This document shows positions 44,283 through 55,845 of a stretch of 64,000 nucleotides of DNA, piece by piece. The DNA is taken from contig DIUN01000013.1 of NCBI GenBank assembly GCA_002423025.1, positions 14,030 to 78,029 on the forward strand. Reading direction: 5' to 3'. Position 1 is the stretch's first letter. Each line of letters begins with the position of its first letter. A program made the position numbers and the translations under genes. The notes beneath the pieces were generated by a model that saw nothing but the letters and a program-made list of their open reading frames with translations, did not search any database and was not told where the DNA came from. The DNA is from Sphingomonadales bacterium UBA6157. Lineage in GTDB: Bacteria > Pseudomonadota > Alphaproteobacteria > Sphingomonadales > Sphingomonadaceae.

Positions 44283-46037
44283 ATGGCAACACGGCCGTTC
44301 CCTGATGAGATGAATGTCGCGGCCGCACTGGTCCCCGGCTTGCCGGGCAGCCGTGGCCCCGGCGCCGCGCGCGTCGTCGGCCAGCGCCAGGCCGCGCAGG
44401 GCATGGCCCGGCAGCGGCTGGTCGTGCTGCTGCTGCTGTTTCTCGCCGTGCCGATCGTCCTCGGGCTGCGGCTGATCGATCTGGCCGTGCTGGAGGCCCA
44501 GCCCGCCACGGGCCGCAGCATCGCCAGCGCCGCGCCGCCGCGCGCCGACATCGTCGATCGCAACGGCGTGGAACTGGCCCGCACCTTCGAGGCCTATGCC
44601 ATCTCGGTGGAGCCGCGGAAGCTGGCCTCCGATCCGCGCATCCTGGCACAGAAGATTGCCGGCATCCTCACCGACAAGACCGAAGCCGAAGTGTATGACG
44701 AGCTGACCCACAAGGGCGCCTTCCGCTATGTGGCGCGGCGGGTACTGCCCTCCGAGGCCAAGCGCATCAACGATCTCGGCGAGCCGGCGATCTACCTGCG
44801 CCGCGAGGCCGAGCGGCTCTACCCGAATTTCAACCTCGCCTCCCACGCCATCGGTTATGCCAGCGATGCCGGCAAAGGCGCCGTGGGCATGGAAAAGGCC
44901 TTTGACGAACAGCTGAGCGCCGCTGCAACGCGCGGCCAGCCGCTGGAAATGGCCATCGACGTGCGCGTGCAGCAGGCGCTCGAGCATGAGCTGCGCAAGC
45001 TCTACATGGAGCAGAGCGCCCAGGGTGCCGTCGGCATCGTCATGGATGTCGATACCGGCGAAGTGGTGGCGATGACGTCGCTGCCGGACTTCAACCCCAA
45101 TGCACCGGGCCAGAGCGGCGATGATGGCCGCTACAACAAGGCGACCTTTGCCGGCTATGAGCTGGGCAGCACCTTCAAGGCGCTGACCATCGCCAGCGGG
45201 CTGGATGCCGGCACCATCACGCACATGCAGAAGCAATATGATGCCAGCGCGCCGATCTACATGGGCGGCTTCCGCATCCGGGACGATCACGCCAAGAACC
45301 GCTGGCTCACCGTGCCGGAAATCTTCATCCACAGCTCCAACATCGGCACCGCGCGCATCGCCGTGGAAGCCGGCAAGGAGCGCCAGCAGGCGATGCTGGA
45401 GAAGCTGGGCTTCCTGAAGCCGGTGGAGATCGAACTCCCCGAGCGCGCCCGGCCGCAATACCCCAGCAAGGCGCGCTGGGGCGAGCTTTCCACCATGACC
45501 ATTTCCTATGGCCATGGCATCACCGTGACGCCGATGCACCTCGCCAGCGCCTATTCCACCATCGTCAACGGCGGCGTGTACCATGCGCCGACGCTGCTCA
45601 AGCGCCAGCCGGGCGAGAAGCTGAAGAGCCGCCGCGTCTTCAAGGAATCGACCTCGGAGCAGATGCGCCAGCTGCTGCGCCTCACCGTCACCAACGGCAC
45701 CGGCCGCAAGGCCAATGCGCCGGGCTATCGCGTTGGCGGCAAGACCGGCACGGCCGAGAAGATTGCCGATGGCCGCTATGTGCACGGCGCCAACGTCTCC
45801 ACCTTTGCCGCCGCCTTCCCGATGGATGCGCCGCGCTACGTGGTCATCGCGATGATCGATGATCCGCGCGGCAGCAAGGAGAGCTTCGGCTTCCGCACCG
45901 CCGGCATGGTCGTGGCGCCGTCCATCTCGCGGCTGGTGCAGCGCATCGGGCCGATCCTGGGCGTCAAGCCCGATCCGACGCGTGACCTCGATACAGCCTC
46001 GCTGCTGCCCGCCGCCCCAGACGCTCCCAAGGAGTAG
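44283..46037 (+). CDS. ftsI: Septal peptidoglycan transpeptidase FtsI (PBP3)
   Basis: Cross-links new septal peptidoglycan together with FtsW. It has 584 residues. A membrane helix spans about residues 46-66, and a pedestal domain follows. The transpeptidase has the active-site serine in GSTFKAL (Ser296-x-x-Lys299), SSN at 351-353, and KTGT at about 487-490. All three class B motifs are intact. The start ATG at 44283 leaves about 45 cytoplasmic residues. Confidence 0.96.
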   Translation: MATRPFPDEMNVAAALVPGLPGSRGPGAARVVGQRQAAQGMARQRLVVLLLLFLAVPIVLGLRLIDLAVLEAQPATGRSIASAAPPRADIVDRNGVELARTFEAYAISVEPRKLASDPRILAQKIAGILTDKTEAEVYDELTHKGAFRYVARRVLPSEAKRINDLGEPAIYLRREAERLYPNFNLASHAIGYASDAGKGAVGMEKAFDEQLSAAATRGQPLEMAIDVRVQQALEHELRKLYMEQSAQGAVGIVMDVDTGEVVAMTSLPDFNPNAPGQSGDDGRYNKATFAGYELGSTFKALTIASGLDAGTITHMQKQYDASAPIYMGGFRIRDDHAKNRWLTVPEIFIHSSNIGTARIAVEAGKERQQAMLEKLGFLKPVEIELPERARPQYPSKARWGELSTMTISYGHGITVTPMHLASAYSTIVNGGVYHAPTLLKRQPGEKLKSRRVFKESTSEQMRQLLRLTVTNGTGRKANAPGYRVGGKTGTAEKIADGRYVHGANVSTFAAAFPMDAPRYVVIAMIDDPRGSKESFGFRTAGMVVAPSISRLVQRIGPILGVKPDPTRDLDTASLLPAAPDAPKE

Positions 46038-46042
46038 CGCCG

Positions 46043-47461
46043 GTGCACCTCGCCGATCTTGTTGATCACGGCGGCACCGCAGAGGTGACGGGCTTTGCGC
46101 TCGATCACCGCAAGGTCTCGCCCGGCACGATCTTCGGCGCCTTTCGCGGCGCGCGGGTGAACGGCGAGGATTACATTCCCGATGCCATCAAGGCCGGCGC
46201 CATCGCCGTGGTCTGCCGCCCCGGCGTTGCCGTGGAAGGCGCGCTGCACATTGCAGCGGAAGAGCCCCGCGCCCGCTTCGCCCAGTTGGCGGCGCGCTTC
46301 TACGCCCCCTTCCCCGCCACCACGGTCGCCGTCACCGGCACCAACGGCAAGACCTCGGTCGCCGAGTTGACCCGCCAATTGTGGCACCGCGCCGGGCACC
46401 GCGCCGCCAGCATCGGCACGCTCGGCATCACCACGGCGCAGGAGCAGGTAGTGACCGGGCTGACGACGCCCGATGTCGTCACCTTTCTCGCCACCATGGC
46501 CGGGCTGCAGCGCGAAGGCATCAGCCACGCCAGCTTCGAGGCCTCCAGCCACGGCCTGGACCAGTATCGCACCGAGGGACTGCCGGTCGCGGCAGCGGCC
46601 TTCACCAACCTCTCGCGTGACCATCTCGATTACCATGGCACGATGGAGGCGTATTTCGCCGCCAAGCTGCGGCTGTTCAGCGAAGTGGTGCGGGATGGCG
46701 GCGCTGTCGTGGTGTGGGCGGATGACGAACCCTGGTCCGACCGGGTGATCGAGGCCGCAAAAAAGCGCCATCTCCGGATTTATCCGGTGGGAAGCCGCGG
46801 CGAAGCCCTGCGGCTCCTGTCCCGCTCCGCCACAGCGCTCGGCCAGCGCCTGCGCGTCTCCGCCGAGGGCCGGGAATTCACCGTGAATCTCCCGCTCATC
46901 GGTGCCTATCAGGCCGCCAATGCGCTTGTCGCCGCCGGCCTCGTCATCGCCACCGGCGGCGCTGTTGCGGCCACTCTGGCCAACCTCGAGCACCTGCAGC
47001 CGGTGCGCGGTCGGCTCGAACGCGCCGTCATCACCCGCAGCGGCGCGCCGGTCTATGTGGACTATGCCCATACCCCCGACGCCCTGGCCGCCGCTGCCGA
47101 GGCGCTGCGCCCCCACACAACCGGCCGCTTGATCCTGGTGTTCGGCGCCGGAGGGGACCGGGACCAGGGCAAGCGCCCGCTGATGGGAGAAACTGCCACG
47201 CAGGTTGCAGACAAGCTGTTCATTACAGACGATAATCCGCGCTCGGAAGACCCGGCGAGCATCCGCGCCGCCATCCGTGCCGCAGCCCCCGACGCCACCG
47301 AAATCGGCGATCGGCGCGCCGCCATCGCCGCCGCCATCGCCGAGGCCGGGCCGCAGGATGTCGTGCTCATTGCCGGCAAGGGCCATGAGCAAGGGCAGAT
47401 CGTCGGCACGCAGGTGCTGCCTTTCGATGATGTGCAAGTGGCGCGGGAGTGCGCCGCATGA
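46043..47461 (+). CDS. murE: UDP-MurNAc-tripeptide synthetase (meso-DAP adding)
   Basis: Adds meso-diaminopimelate to UDP-MurNAc-L-Ala-D-Glu. The 472-residue protein has the ATP loop TGTNGKTS at 98-105 and SLSRDHLDYHGTM-like NLSRDHLDYHGTMEAYF near residue 190. DDNPR near residue 396 is the motif that selects meso-DAP over lysine. The start is GTG. It is 5 bp after ftsI, and its stop overlaps the murF start by 4 bp. Confidence 0.96.
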   Translation: MHLADLVDHGGTAEVTGFALDHRKVSPGTIFGAFRGARVNGEDYIPDAIKAGAIAVVCRPGVAVEGALHIAAEEPRARFAQLAARFYAPFPATTVAVTGTNGKTSVAELTRQLWHRAGHRAASIGTLGITTAQEQVVTGLTTPDVVTFLATMAGLQREGISHASFEASSHGLDQYRTEGLPVAAAAFTNLSRDHLDYHGTMEAYFAAKLRLFSEVVRDGGAVVVWADDEPWSDRVIEAAKKRHLRIYPVGSRGEALRLLSRSATALGQRLRVSAEGREFTVNLPLIGAYQAANALVAAGLVIATGGAVAATLANLEHLQPVRGRLERAVITRSGAPVYVDYAHTPDALAAAAEALRPHTTGRLILVFGAGGDRDQGKRPLMGETATQVADKLFITDDNPRSEDPASIRAAIRAAAPDATEIGDRRAAIAAAIAEAGPQDVVLIAGKGHEQGQIVGTQVLPFDDVQVARECAA

Positions 47462-48843
47462 GCCTGTGGACCGCCGCCGAAATTGCCGCCGCCACCGGCG
47501 GAACCGTGCATGGAGACTTTACCGCCAACGGCGTGACCTTCGACAGCCGGGAGATCGCCGGCGGCGAACTGTTCGTGGCGTTGAAGGGCGAAGCTACTGA
47601 CGGACATAGGTTTTTAGCCCAGGCGCAAACGCGGGGCGCGGCCGGGATGCTGGTCTCGCAAGCCTGTGATGCGCCGCATGTGCTGGTTGCCGATACCACC
47701 GCAGCCCTTGATGCCCTCGCCATCGCAGCGCGGGACCGCAGCCCCGCGCTCCGCATCGGCGTCACCGGCTCCGTCGGCAAGACCGGCGTCAAGGAAGCGC
47801 TGCGCCTCGCCCTGGGGCGCTACGCCCCCGGCGCCGTCCACGCCTCGGTAAAGAGCTACAACAACCACACCGGCGTGCCACTCAGCCTCGCCCGCATGCC
47901 GCGCGAAAGCCGCTTCGGCGTCTTCGAGATGGGCATGAACCATGCCGGCGAACTGACAGCCCTGAGCGCGCTGGTCCGCCCGCAGATCGCCATCGTCACC
48001 TGGGTCGCGTCTGCGCATCGGGAGTTCTTCAAGACCGAGGAAGACATCGCCGATGCCAAGGGCGAGATTTTCTCCGGCCTGCTGCCCGGCGGCATCGCGA
48101 TCATCCCGCATGACAATCCGCATCGCGACCGGCTGCTCGGCCATGCCCGGAAATACGCCAGCAATATCATCACGTTCGGTCTGGAGCCCGGCGCCGATGT
48201 CGTTGCGGAAAGCTTTGTGCTCCACCCGGATTGCTCCTGCGTGACAGCACGGATCGGCGCGCACAGGCTGACGTTCAAGATCGGCATGGCCGGTCGCCAC
48301 TGGGTCGGCAATGCGCTGGCCGTGCTTGCCGCGGTGGATGCCGCCGGCGGTGATCTGGCGCTCGCCGGGCTGGCGCTGGCAGAACTGACCGACCTTCCCG
48401 GGCGCGGCCAGCGGCTGCGCGTCGCTGCCAATGGCGGCCATGCGGTGGTGATCGACGAGAGCTACAACGCCAACCCGGCATCGATGGCCGCTTCCCTGGC
48501 TGTGCTCGGCGAGATCGTGCCGGCGCGGGCCGGACGGCGGATGGCGTTGCTCGGCGCCATGCGCGAACTTGGCTCGCTCTCGGACCAGTTTCACGCCGAA
48601 TTGGCACCACATGTGGTGGATGCAGGCGTTTCGGCCATAATTCTTGTGGGTAACGAGATGAAACCGCTGGCGGCAGCCCTCGCCCGGCGGCTAGAAGTTT
48701 ACCATGTTAATGATGCGGCCGCGGCCGAGCTGGAGGTCACGAAACTGCTGGGTTCCGATGACGTTCTGCTGGTCAAGGGCTCGAACAGCATCAAGCTGGG
48801 CGACGTTGTGACTGCGCTCAAGACCCGGGAGGCGGACGCATGA
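47458..48843 (+). CDS. murF: UDP-MurNAc-tripeptide--D-Ala-D-Ala ligase
   Basis: Adds D-Ala-D-Ala to make UDP-MurNAc-pentapeptide. It has 461 residues. The ATP loop is in [15 protein letters not shown] near residue 108. [23 protein letters not shown] and [13 protein letters not shown] are MurF signatures. It overlaps murE and mraY by 4 bp each. The start at 47458 (MSLWTAAEI) is preferred over a codon 9 bp upstream that lies inside murE. Confidence 0.96.
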   Translation: MSLWTAAEIAAATGGTVHGDFTANGVTFDSREIAGGELFVALKGEATDGHRFLAQAQTRGAAGMLVSQACDAPHVLVADTTAALDALAIAARDRSPALRIGVTGSVGKTGVKEALRLALGRYAPGAVHASVKSYNNHTGVPLSLARMPRESRFGVFEMGMNHAGELTALSALVRPQIAIVTWVASAHREFFKTEEDIADAKGEIFSGLLPGGIAIIPHDNPHRDRLLGHARKYASNIITFGLEPGADVVAESFVLHPDCSCVTARIGAHRLTFKIGMAGRHWVGNALAVLAAVDAAGGDLALAGLALAELTDLPGRGQRLRVAANGGHAVVIDESYNANPASMAASLAVLGEIVPARAGRRMALLGAMRELGSLSDQFHAELAPHVVDAGVSAIILVGNEMKPLAAALARRLEVYHVNDAAAAELEVTKLLGSDDVLLVKGSNSIKLGDVVTALKTREADA

Positions 48844-49913
48844 TCAACGCTCTGGCCGATTGGGCAGGTTTCGAGGGAATCCTCAACCTCTTCCGCTACA
48901 TCACCTTTCGCTCGGTGGCCGCTCTGGTCACGTCGCTGGCCATCGCGTTGCTCATCGGGCCGCGCTTCATCAATTTCCTGCGCTCGAAGCAGGGCAAGGG
49001 CCAGCCGATCCGCGAGGATGGCCCGGCCTCCCACTTGCTGACCAAAAAGGGCACGCCGACGATGGGCGGGCTGATGATTCTCATCGCCATGACCATCTCG
49101 ACACTGCTCTGGATGGACACATCCAACGGCTTTGTCTGGGCCTGCCTCGGCGTCACCCTCGGCTTCGGCGCTATCGGTTTCATGGACGATTATGACAAGG
49201 TGACGAAGCGCAGCCACAAGGGCGTCTCCGGCCGCACACGGCTGTTGATGGAGTTCTTCATCGCCGGGCTGGCCTGCACCTTCATCGCCAGCCGCACCGG
49301 CACGACGCTCTACCTGCCCTTCCTCAAGGACATCGGCATCCCGCTCGGGGTGTTCTACATTGCCTTTGCCGCCTTCATCGTCACTGGCTTCGGCAATGCC
49401 GTGAACCTCACCGACGGGCTTGACGGGCTGGCCACCATGCCGGTCGTCATCGCCGCCGGGGCCTTCGCCATCATCGCCTATCTCATCGGAAACATTCGCT
49501 TTTCGGACTACCTCGGCGTGCACCATGTCGCCGGCGCGGGCGAGCTTGCCGTGTTCGCCGCCGCGCTCATCGGCGCCTGCCTGGGCTTCCTCTGGTACAA
49601 CGCGCCTCCGGCTGCCGTGTTCATGGGTGACACCGGCAGCCTTGCGCTGGGCGGCGCCCTCGGCACCATTGCAGTGGTAACCAACCATGAGCTGGTGCTG
49701 CTGATCATCGGCGGGCTGTTCGTGCTCGAAACTGTCAGCGTCATTGTGCAGGTCATCAGCTTCAAGACCACCGGCAAGCGGGTGTTCCGAATGGCGCCCC
49801 TGCACCACCATTATGAGCAGAAGGGCTGGGCCGAAGCCACGGTCGTCATCCGCTTCTGGATCGTGGCCATCGTGCTGGCGCTCGCCGGCCTTGCGACGCT
49901 GAAGCTGCGGTGA
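48840..49913 (+). CDS. mraY: Phospho-MurNAc-pentapeptide translocase
   Basis: Transfers phospho-MurNAc-pentapeptide to undecaprenyl phosphate, forming lipid I in the inner membrane. The 357-residue protein has about ten membrane helices. [34 protein letters not shown] with the Mg2+-binding Asp pair, [21 protein letters not shown] and the His motif HHHYEQKGW are all present. It overlaps murF and murD by 4 bp. Confidence 0.97.
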   Translation: MINALADWAGFEGILNLFRYITFRSVAALVTSLAIALLIGPRFINFLRSKQGKGQPIREDGPASHLLTKKGTPTMGGLMILIAMTISTLLWMDTSNGFVWACLGVTLGFGAIGFMDDYDKVTKRSHKGVSGRTRLLMEFFIAGLACTFIASRTGTTLYLPFLKDIGIPLGVFYIAFAAFIVTGFGNAVNLTDGLDGLATMPVVIAAGAFAIIAYLIGNIRFSDYLGVHHVAGAGELAVFAAALIGACLGFLWYNAPPAAVFMGDTGSLALGGALGTIAVVTNHELVLLIIGGLFVLETVSVIVQVISFKTTGKRVFRMAPLHHHYEQKGWAEATVVIRFWIVAIVLALAGLATLKLR

Positions 49914-51181
49914 TCACTTCACCCGTCTTTTCCGGCAAGACCTATGGGGTCTATGGCCTCGCCCGCAGCGGCAAGGCGACTGCGGCAGCGCTGATCGCCA
50001 GCGGCGCGGCCGTGCTGTGCTGGGACGACGGGGAAAAGGCCCGCGCCAGCTTCGAGGGTCCGCTGGTCAACCTGCACGAGACAGACCTTGCCAGCCTCGA
50101 CGCACTGGTCGTCTCGCCCGGCGTGCCACATTCGGCGCCGCTGTTCGTCGCGGCCAAGGCGGCAGGCATCCCGATCATCGGCGATATCGAGCTGTTCGCC
50201 CAGGCGCGCGCCACGCTGCCGCCTAACCGCGTCGTCGGCATCACCGGCACCAATGGCAAATCGACAACAACGGCGCTCATTCACCACATTCTCGTCCATG
50301 CCGGCCGGGCAGCGCAGCTTGGCGGCAACATCGGCCTGCCGATCCTTTCGCAAGAACCGCTGCCGGCCGATGGCATCTATGTGCTGGAGCTCTCCAGCTA
50401 CCAGATCGACCTGACCTTCAGCCTCGATTGCGACGTGGCGATACTGCTCAATATCACGCCTGATCATCTCGACAGGCACGGCACGCTGGAGGCCTATGCC
50501 GCCGCCAAGGCCCGTCTGTTCGCGATGCAATCCGCTGGCCAGGCCGCGATCCTCGATGGCGCTGCCGAGCGAGCGCATGGCGTGCTCGATGAGGCGGAGG
50601 ACCCGGTAATCACCTTCATCGAGGATGTAGCGCTCGAGGGCCAGGCCGGCTGGCCGGCGCTGCAGGGGCCGCACAATCTCCAGAATGCCCGCGCCGCCGC
50701 CGCCGCCTGCCAGGCTCTGGGGCTGAGCGCCGCCGAGATCGAAGCCGGCCTTGCCAGCTACCCTGGCCTGCCGCACCGCATGGAGCTGCTGGGCATGAAG
50801 CATGGCGTGCTGTGGGTGAACGACAGCAAGGCGACCAATCCGGACAGTTCCGCCCCGGCGCTCGCCGCCTTCCCGCGCACCCACTGGATTGCCGGCGGCA
50901 AGGCCAAGGGGGCCGATCTCGATGCGGTGATGCCGTATCTTGGCGGCGTCGTGGCGGCCTATCTGATCGGCGAGGCTGCCCCCATTTTCGCACCGTTGCT
51001 CGCGCCCCGGCTGCCCGTGCACATGTGCGGCACGCTCGACAATGCCGTGCGCGAGGCCGCCGCCGCGGCCCGACCGGGCGAGACCGTGCTGCTCTCACCA
51101 GCCTGTGCGAGCTTTGACCAGTTCACCGACTTCGAGGCGCGCGGCGAGGCGTTCCGCACTGCCGTGGCGGCGCTGGCATGA
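49910..51181 (+). CDS. murD: UDP-MurNAc-L-alanine--D-glutamate ligase
   Basis: Adds D-glutamate to UDP-MurNAc-L-Ala. The 423-residue protein has the UDP-binding N domain ([14 protein letters not shown]) and the ATP loop [14 protein letters not shown] near residue 110. [24 protein letters not shown] and [15 protein letters not shown] follow. The GTG start overlaps the mraY stop. It is about 30 residues shorter than E. coli-length relatives at loops but complete in motifs. Confidence 0.96.
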   Translation: MITSPVFSGKTYGVYGLARSGKATAAALIASGAAVLCWDDGEKARASFEGPLVNLHETDLASLDALVVSPGVPHSAPLFVAAKAAGIPIIGDIELFAQARATLPPNRVVGITGTNGKSTTTALIHHILVHAGRAAQLGGNIGLPILSQEPLPADGIYVLELSSYQIDLTFSLDCDVAILLNITPDHLDRHGTLEAYAAAKARLFAMQSAGQAAILDGAAERAHGVLDEAEDPVITFIEDVALEGQAGWPALQGPHNLQNARAAAAACQALGLSAAEIEAGLASYPGLPHRMELLGMKHGVLWVNDSKATNPDSSAPALAAFPRTHWIAGGKAKGADLDAVMPYLGGVVAAYLIGEAAPIFAPLLAPRLPVHMCGTLDNAVREAAAAARPGETVLLSPACASFDQFTDFEARGEAFRTAVAALA

Positions 51182-52380
51182 GCACCGCTCCCGCCTCCAC
51201 GCCCTGGGCATCGCCGGCCAGCACGCCCTTTTCACGCGGCGATCGCTCGCGCCTTGGCCGCTGGTTCTGGACCATCGACAAGCTGCTGCTGACCCTGGTT
51301 TTCGCGCTTATCGGCTGCGGCGTCATCGCCGTCGCAGCGGCTTCTCCAGCGGCGGCGCAGCGGCTCTCGGGCGCCAATTTCAAATATGATGACCTGTTCT
51401 TCCTGAAGCGCCAGATCCTCTGGGTTCTGGCCGGGCTGCCGATCATGCTCGGCGTGTCGATGCTCCCGGTAAGCTGGGCCAAGCGGCTCTCGATCATGGG
51501 CACCGGCCTCGGCGTGCTGGCGCTGGTGGCCGTGCTGTTCGTCGGCACCGGAACCAATGGCGCCACGCGCTGGCTGGCGCTGCCCGGCTTGCAGCTACAG
51601 CCATCGGAATTCCTCAAGCCGGTGTTTATCGTCACGACTGCCTGGCTGCTGGCGCTGCGCTTCGAGGATCGCTCGCTACCCACCATGCAGATCAGCTTCG
51701 GGTTGCTGGCGTTCATCGCCATGCTGCTCGTGCAGCAGCCGGATTATGGCCAGACGGCGCTGATGCTGGCGGTGTGGATGGTGCAGGCCGTGCTTGCCGG
51801 CATGTCGTTGTGGATGCTGGGCGGCATTGCGGTGGCGGCGCTGGTCGGGCTGGGCATCGCCTATCTCACCGTGGACCATGTCTCGCAGCGGCTCGACAAG
51901 TTCCTGACGGGCGGCGGCGATACCTACCAGATCGACAAGGCGCTGGATTGCTTCCGCGCCGGTGGGCTGTTCGGCGTCGGGCCGGGCGAGGGCGTGATGA
52001 AGTTCCGCCTGCCAGAGCCCCATACGGACTATATCTTTTCGGTCATCGGCGAGGAGTTTGGCATGCTGGCTTGCCTGCTCATCGCCGGGCTGTTCATCGC
52101 CATCGTGGTGCGGGTGTTCCTGCTGCTGCTTGACGAGGAGGATCCGTTCGTACTGCTGGCCTCTGCCGGGCTTGCCACGCAGTTCGGCCTGCAGGCGACC
52201 ATCAACATGGGCGTCAACCTCAAGCTCCTCCCCTCCAAGGGGATGACACTGCCGTTCATCAGCCATGGCGGCTCGTCGTTCATCGCGCTCTCCATCGGCA
52301 TGGGGCTGCTGCTCGCCCTCACGCGTCGGAACCCGTTCCTCAAGGCCTCGCCCTATGTCGAGCGCTGGAAGGGCGCATGA
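51178..52380 (+). CDS. ftsW: Septal peptidoglycan glycosyltransferase FtsW
   Basis: A SEDS-family polymerase that makes septal glycan strands from lipid II with FtsI. The 400-residue protein has about ten membrane helices. ATRWLALPGLQLQPSEFLK is the SEDS signature. PEPHTDYIFSVIGEEFGML carries the catalytic Asp region near residue 280. LPFISHGGSSFIAL lies near the end. The N-terminal 35 residues are cytoplasmic and Ser/Pro-rich. It overlaps murD and murG by 4 bp. Confidence 0.96.
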   Translation: MSTAPASTPWASPASTPFSRGDRSRLGRWFWTIDKLLLTLVFALIGCGVIAVAAASPAAAQRLSGANFKYDDLFFLKRQILWVLAGLPIMLGVSMLPVSWAKRLSIMGTGLGVLALVAVLFVGTGTNGATRWLALPGLQLQPSEFLKPVFIVTTAWLLALRFEDRSLPTMQISFGLLAFIAMLLVQQPDYGQTALMLAVWMVQAVLAGMSLWMLGGIAVAALVGLGIAYLTVDHVSQRLDKFLTGGGDTYQIDKALDCFRAGGLFGVGPGEGVMKFRLPEPHTDYIFSVIGEEFGMLACLLIAGLFIAIVVRVFLLLLDEEDPFVLLASAGLATQFGLQATINMGVNLKLLPSKGMTLPFISHGGSSFIALSIGMGLLLALTRRNPFLKASPYVERWKGA

Positions 52381-53468
52381 GCCGGCCGTATGTTCTCGCC
52401 GCCGGCGGCACTGGCGGGCATATGGTGCCGGCGCATGTGCTGGCGCTGGAACTGCGCGCCCGCGGCCATGATGTGCACCTCGTCACGGATGCCCGCGGGC
52501 TCCGCTTCCCCGGACTGTTCGAGGGCGTGCCGCGCACTGTGGTGGACAGCGGCTCGCCGGGCCGCTCCGGCTGGCGCACGCTGCCGGCAGTGGCGCTGAG
52601 CATCTGGCGCGGCCGGGCCAGGGCGCGGGCGCTTTTCCAGGAGCTCAAGCCCCGCGCCGTCATCGGCTTTGGCGGTTATCCGGCGCTGCCGGCACTGCTG
52701 GCGGCGCTCTCGCTCAAGCTGCCGAGCCTTGTGCATGAGCAAAACGCCGTGCTCGGCCGGGTCAACCGCCTGCTGGCGCCGCGCGTAGCCGCCATTGCCA
52801 CCAGCTATGCCAATGTCCGCCGCATGCAGCCGGGCTGGGCCGGCAAGACGGTGTTGACCGGCAACCCGGTGCGGCCAGAGATCATCGCCGCCCGCAACAC
52901 GCCCTTCGAGGCGGACAGCCCGAAGCTGCGCCTCCTTGTCACCGGTGGCAGCCAAGGCGCCGCGATCCTCAACACCGTAGTGCCCGCCGCTGTCGCGCTG
53001 CTGCCCGAAGCACTGCGCGCCCGGCTGCAAGTGGTGCACCAGGGCCGTGATGAAGACGCCGGGCTGGTGACGGAAACCTATCGCAGCGCCGGTGTCGCTG
53101 CCGAGATGCGCGCCTATTTCACCGACCTGCCAGAGCAGATCGCCAAGGCGCATGTGATCGTGGCGCGTGCCGGTGCCTCCACCGTCGCCGAGCTTGCCGT
53201 GGCCGGTCGCCCCGCCATTCTCGTGCCGTTGCCCATCGCCACCGATGATCACCAGACCGATAACGCCCGGGCCATGGCCGCAGCCGGCGGCGCCATCATC
53301 ATCCCGCAGCCGCAGTTCACCGCAGAGCGTGTCGCTGCGGCCTTGACCGCGCTGCTTGGTGAGCCGAAGGCCCTGGCAGCAGCCGCAGCGGGGGCCCGCA
53401 GTGCCGGCCACCCGGACGCAGCGGCGCGGCTGGCCGATCTTGTCATTGCCACCGGAAGCCCAGCATGA
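52377..53468 (+). CDS. murG: Lipid II synthase MurG
   Basis: Adds GlcNAc to lipid I on the inner face of the membrane to give lipid II. The 363-residue GT28 enzyme starts [20 protein letters not shown] with the GGTGGH loop. [33 protein letters not shown] and [11 protein letters not shown] are family motifs. It overlaps ftsW and murC by 4 bp. Confidence 0.97.
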   Translation: MSRPYVLAAGGTGGHMVPAHVLALELRARGHDVHLVTDARGLRFPGLFEGVPRTVVDSGSPGRSGWRTLPAVALSIWRGRARARALFQELKPRAVIGFGGYPALPALLAALSLKLPSLVHEQNAVLGRVNRLLAPRVAAIATSYANVRRMQPGWAGKTVLTGNPVRPEIIAARNTPFEADSPKLRLLVTGGSQGAAILNTVVPAAVALLPEALRARLQVVHQGRDEDAGLVTETYRSAGVAAEMRAYFTDLPEQIAKAHVIVARAGASTVAELAVAGRPAILVPLPIATDDHQTDNARAMAAAGGAIIIPQPQFTAERVAAALTALLGEPKALAAAAAGARSAGHPDAAARLADLVIATGSPA

Positions 53469-54916
53469 GCCAGACCATCTCCCTCCCCGGCTTTCGCACC
53501 GATATCGGCGTCATCCACTTCATCGGCATCGGCGGCATCGGCATGTCCGGCATTGCCGAGGTGATGGCGAACCTGGGCTTCGCCGTCCAGGGCTCCGATT
53601 CCGCCGAGGGCTATGTGGTGCAGGGCCTGCGCGACAAGGGCATCAAGGTGTTCATCGGCCAGAAGGCCGAGAATGTCGCCGATGCCGCCGTCGTCGTCAC
53701 CTCCACCGCTATCGGTCGGGACAATCCGGAAGTCATCGCTGCGCAGGACAAGCGCATCCCCATCGTGCGCCGCGCCGAGATGCTCGCCGAGCTGATGCGG
53801 CTGAAGAGCTGCGTTGCAGTCGCCGGCACCCATGGCAAGACCACCACCACCTCGATGGTCGCCGCGCTGCTCGATGCCGGCGGGCTGGACCCGACTGTCA
53901 TCAACGGCGGCATCATCAACACCTATGGCTCGAACGCCCGGCTCGGTGCCGGCGAGTGGATGGTGGTGGAAGCCGATGAATCGGATGGCAGCTTCCTGCG
54001 GCTCGGCGGCACCTTCGGCATCGTCACCAACATCGATCCCGAGCATCTCGACCATTGGGGTGATTTCGACAAGATCCGCGAAGGCTTCCGCCAGTTCGTC
54101 AACCATGTGCCCTTTTACGGGGCCGGCATCCTGTGCATCGACCATCCCGAAGTGCAGGCGCTGCTGCCCAAGGTGCAGGACCGCCGGATCATCACCTACG
54201 GTTTTTCCGCCACCGCCGATGTGCGCGGCGAAGCCGTGACGCCGGTGCCGGGCGGCAATCGCTTTGCCGTGACGTTGCGCACCCGCAGCGGCGAGCGCCG
54301 CATCGAGAACCTCATGCTGCCGATGCCCGGCCGGCACAATGTGCAGAACGCCCTCGCCGCCATCGCCGTGGCGGTGGAACTCGGCATTGACGACGAATCC
54401 ATCCGCGCCGGCTTTGCCCGCTTCGGCGGCGTCAAGCGGCGCTTCACCAAGGTAGGCGAAGTCGCCCTGCCCGGCGGCGTGCTCACCGTGATCGATGATT
54501 ACGGCCATCACCCGGTGGAGATCCGCGCCGTGCTCGCCGCAGCCCGGGAAGGCGTCAGCCGCGAATCCGGCGCGCGCGTGCTGGCCGTCGTGCAGCCGCA
54601 CCGCTTCACCCGCCTGCGGGACCTGATGGGCGAATTCCAGGCGGCCTTCAACGATGCCGACCGGGTGTTCGTCGCACCCGTCTATGCTGCTGGCGAAGCC
54701 CCCATCCCGGGTGTCGATGCCGATGCGCTGGTGGCCGGGCTGCGCGGCGCAGGCCATCGCGGCGCCGAAGCCGTGGCCGGAGCAGCCGATCTGGCCCGCG
54801 TGCTAGCCGCCGAAGTGCGCGGCGGGGACATGGTGGTATGCCTCGGCGCCGGGGACATCACAAAATGGGCCGCAGGCCTTGCCGATGCCATTCGCGCCGA
54901 ACAGGCCAGGCCCTGA
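53465..54916 (+). CDS. murC: UDP-MurNAc--L-alanine ligase
   Basis: Adds L-alanine to UDP-MurNAc, the first amino-acid step. The 483-residue protein has [17 protein letters not shown] near residue 18 for UDP binding and the ATP loop [13 protein letters not shown] near residue 120. [10 protein letters not shown] and the C-terminal [10 protein letters not shown] and PHRFTRLRD are further signatures. Its stop (TGA) shares one base with the murB ATG. Confidence 0.97.
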   Translation: MSQTISLPGFRTDIGVIHFIGIGGIGMSGIAEVMANLGFAVQGSDSAEGYVVQGLRDKGIKVFIGQKAENVADAAVVVTSTAIGRDNPEVIAAQDKRIPIVRRAEMLAELMRLKSCVAVAGTHGKTTTTSMVAALLDAGGLDPTVINGGIINTYGSNARLGAGEWMVVEADESDGSFLRLGGTFGIVTNIDPEHLDHWGDFDKIREGFRQFVNHVPFYGAGILCIDHPEVQALLPKVQDRRIITYGFSATADVRGEAVTPVPGGNRFAVTLRTRSGERRIENLMLPMPGRHNVQNALAAIAVAVELGIDDESIRAGFARFGGVKRRFTKVGEVALPGGVLTVIDDYGHHPVEIRAVLAAAREGVSRESGARVLAVVQPHRFTRLRDLMGEFQAAFNDADRVFVAPVYAAGEAPIPGVDADALVAGLRGAGHRGAEAVAGAADLARVLAAEVRGGDMVVCLGAGDITKWAAGLADAIRAEQARP

Positions 54917-55845
54917 TGGCTGCCGCCGCTCTTGCCCCTGCGCCATTGCCACCGCTGGCAGGCAGCGTCGAAGCCGGCGCGGCCTTTGCCGATTTCATCT
55001 GGTTCCGCACCGGCGGCGCCGCGCAATGGCTGGTGCGCCCGCGCGATGTGAACGATCTTGCCAGCTTCCTCGCCGCGCTCGATCCGGACATGCCGGTGCT
55101 GCCGGTGGGCGTTGGCTCCAATCTCATCGTGCGCGATGGCGGCGTGCCGGGCGTTACCATCCGCCTGCCCAAGAGCTTCGCGCAGGTGACGATCGAGGGC
55201 ACGAATGTCCGCGCCGGCGCGGCCGCCATGGGCATCACTGTTGCCAGCGCAGCGCGTGATGCCGGGTTGGCTGGCCTTGAGTTCCTGCGCGGCATCCCCG
55301 GCACTGTCGGTGGCGCGGTGCGCATGAATGCCGGAGCCTATGGGCGCGATGTGGCAGACTTGCTGGTGGAAGCAACCGTCGTACGCCGGGATGGCCGCAT
55401 CGAAGTGCTGCCGGCATCTGCCTTCGGCTTCAGCTATCGCCATTCCGCGCTGCCAGAGGGTGATGTGGTGGTGGAGGCCGTGCTGCGCGGCACGCCGGGA
55501 GACAAGACCGTCATCACTGCCGAGATGGACCGCATCGCCGCCGAGCGGGAGGCCTCGCAGCCGCTGCGCTCCCGCACCGGTGGCTCGACCTTCAAGAACC
55601 CCGCCGGCCACAAGGCCTGGCAACTGGTGGATGCCGCCGGCTGCCGTGGTCTCAAGCTGGGCGGCGCGCAGGTGAGCGAGAAGCACACCAATTTCCTGCT
55701 CAACACTGGCGGCGCCACTTCGGCCGATATCGAAGCCCTGGGCGAACTGGTGCGCCAGAAGGTGCTCGCCAACTCCGGCGTGGCGCTGGAATGGGAGATC
55801 GAACGCGTCGGTGTGCCGGCCGCAACCGAGGGGAAGCCATCATGA
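54916..55845 (+). CDS. murB: UDP-N-acetylenolpyruvoylglucosamine reductase
   Basis: Reduces enolpyruvyl-UDP-GlcNAc to UDP-MurNAc with FAD and NADPH. The 309-residue protein has FRTGGAAQWLV near residue 30, VGVGSNLIVRDGGVPG for FAD binding, and GIPGTVGGAVRMNAGAYG. RTGGSTFKNP carries the catalytic Ser of the type II enzymes, and EKHTNFLLN follows. The start at 54916 is supported by the TGATG junction with murC. Confidence 0.95.
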   Translation: MAAAALAPAPLPPLAGSVEAGAAFADFIWFRTGGAAQWLVRPRDVNDLASFLAALDPDMPVLPVGVGSNLIVRDGGVPGVTIRLPKSFAQVTIEGTNVRAGAAAMGITVASAARDAGLAGLEFLRGIPGTVGGAVRMNAGAYGRDVADLLVEATVVRRDGRIEVLPASAFGFSYRHSALPEGDVVVEAVLRGTPGDKTVITAEMDRIAAEREASQPLRSRTGGSTFKNPAGHKAWQLVDAAGCRGLKLGGAQVSEKHTNFLLNTGGATSADIEALGELVRQKVLANSGVALEWEIERVGVPAATEGKPS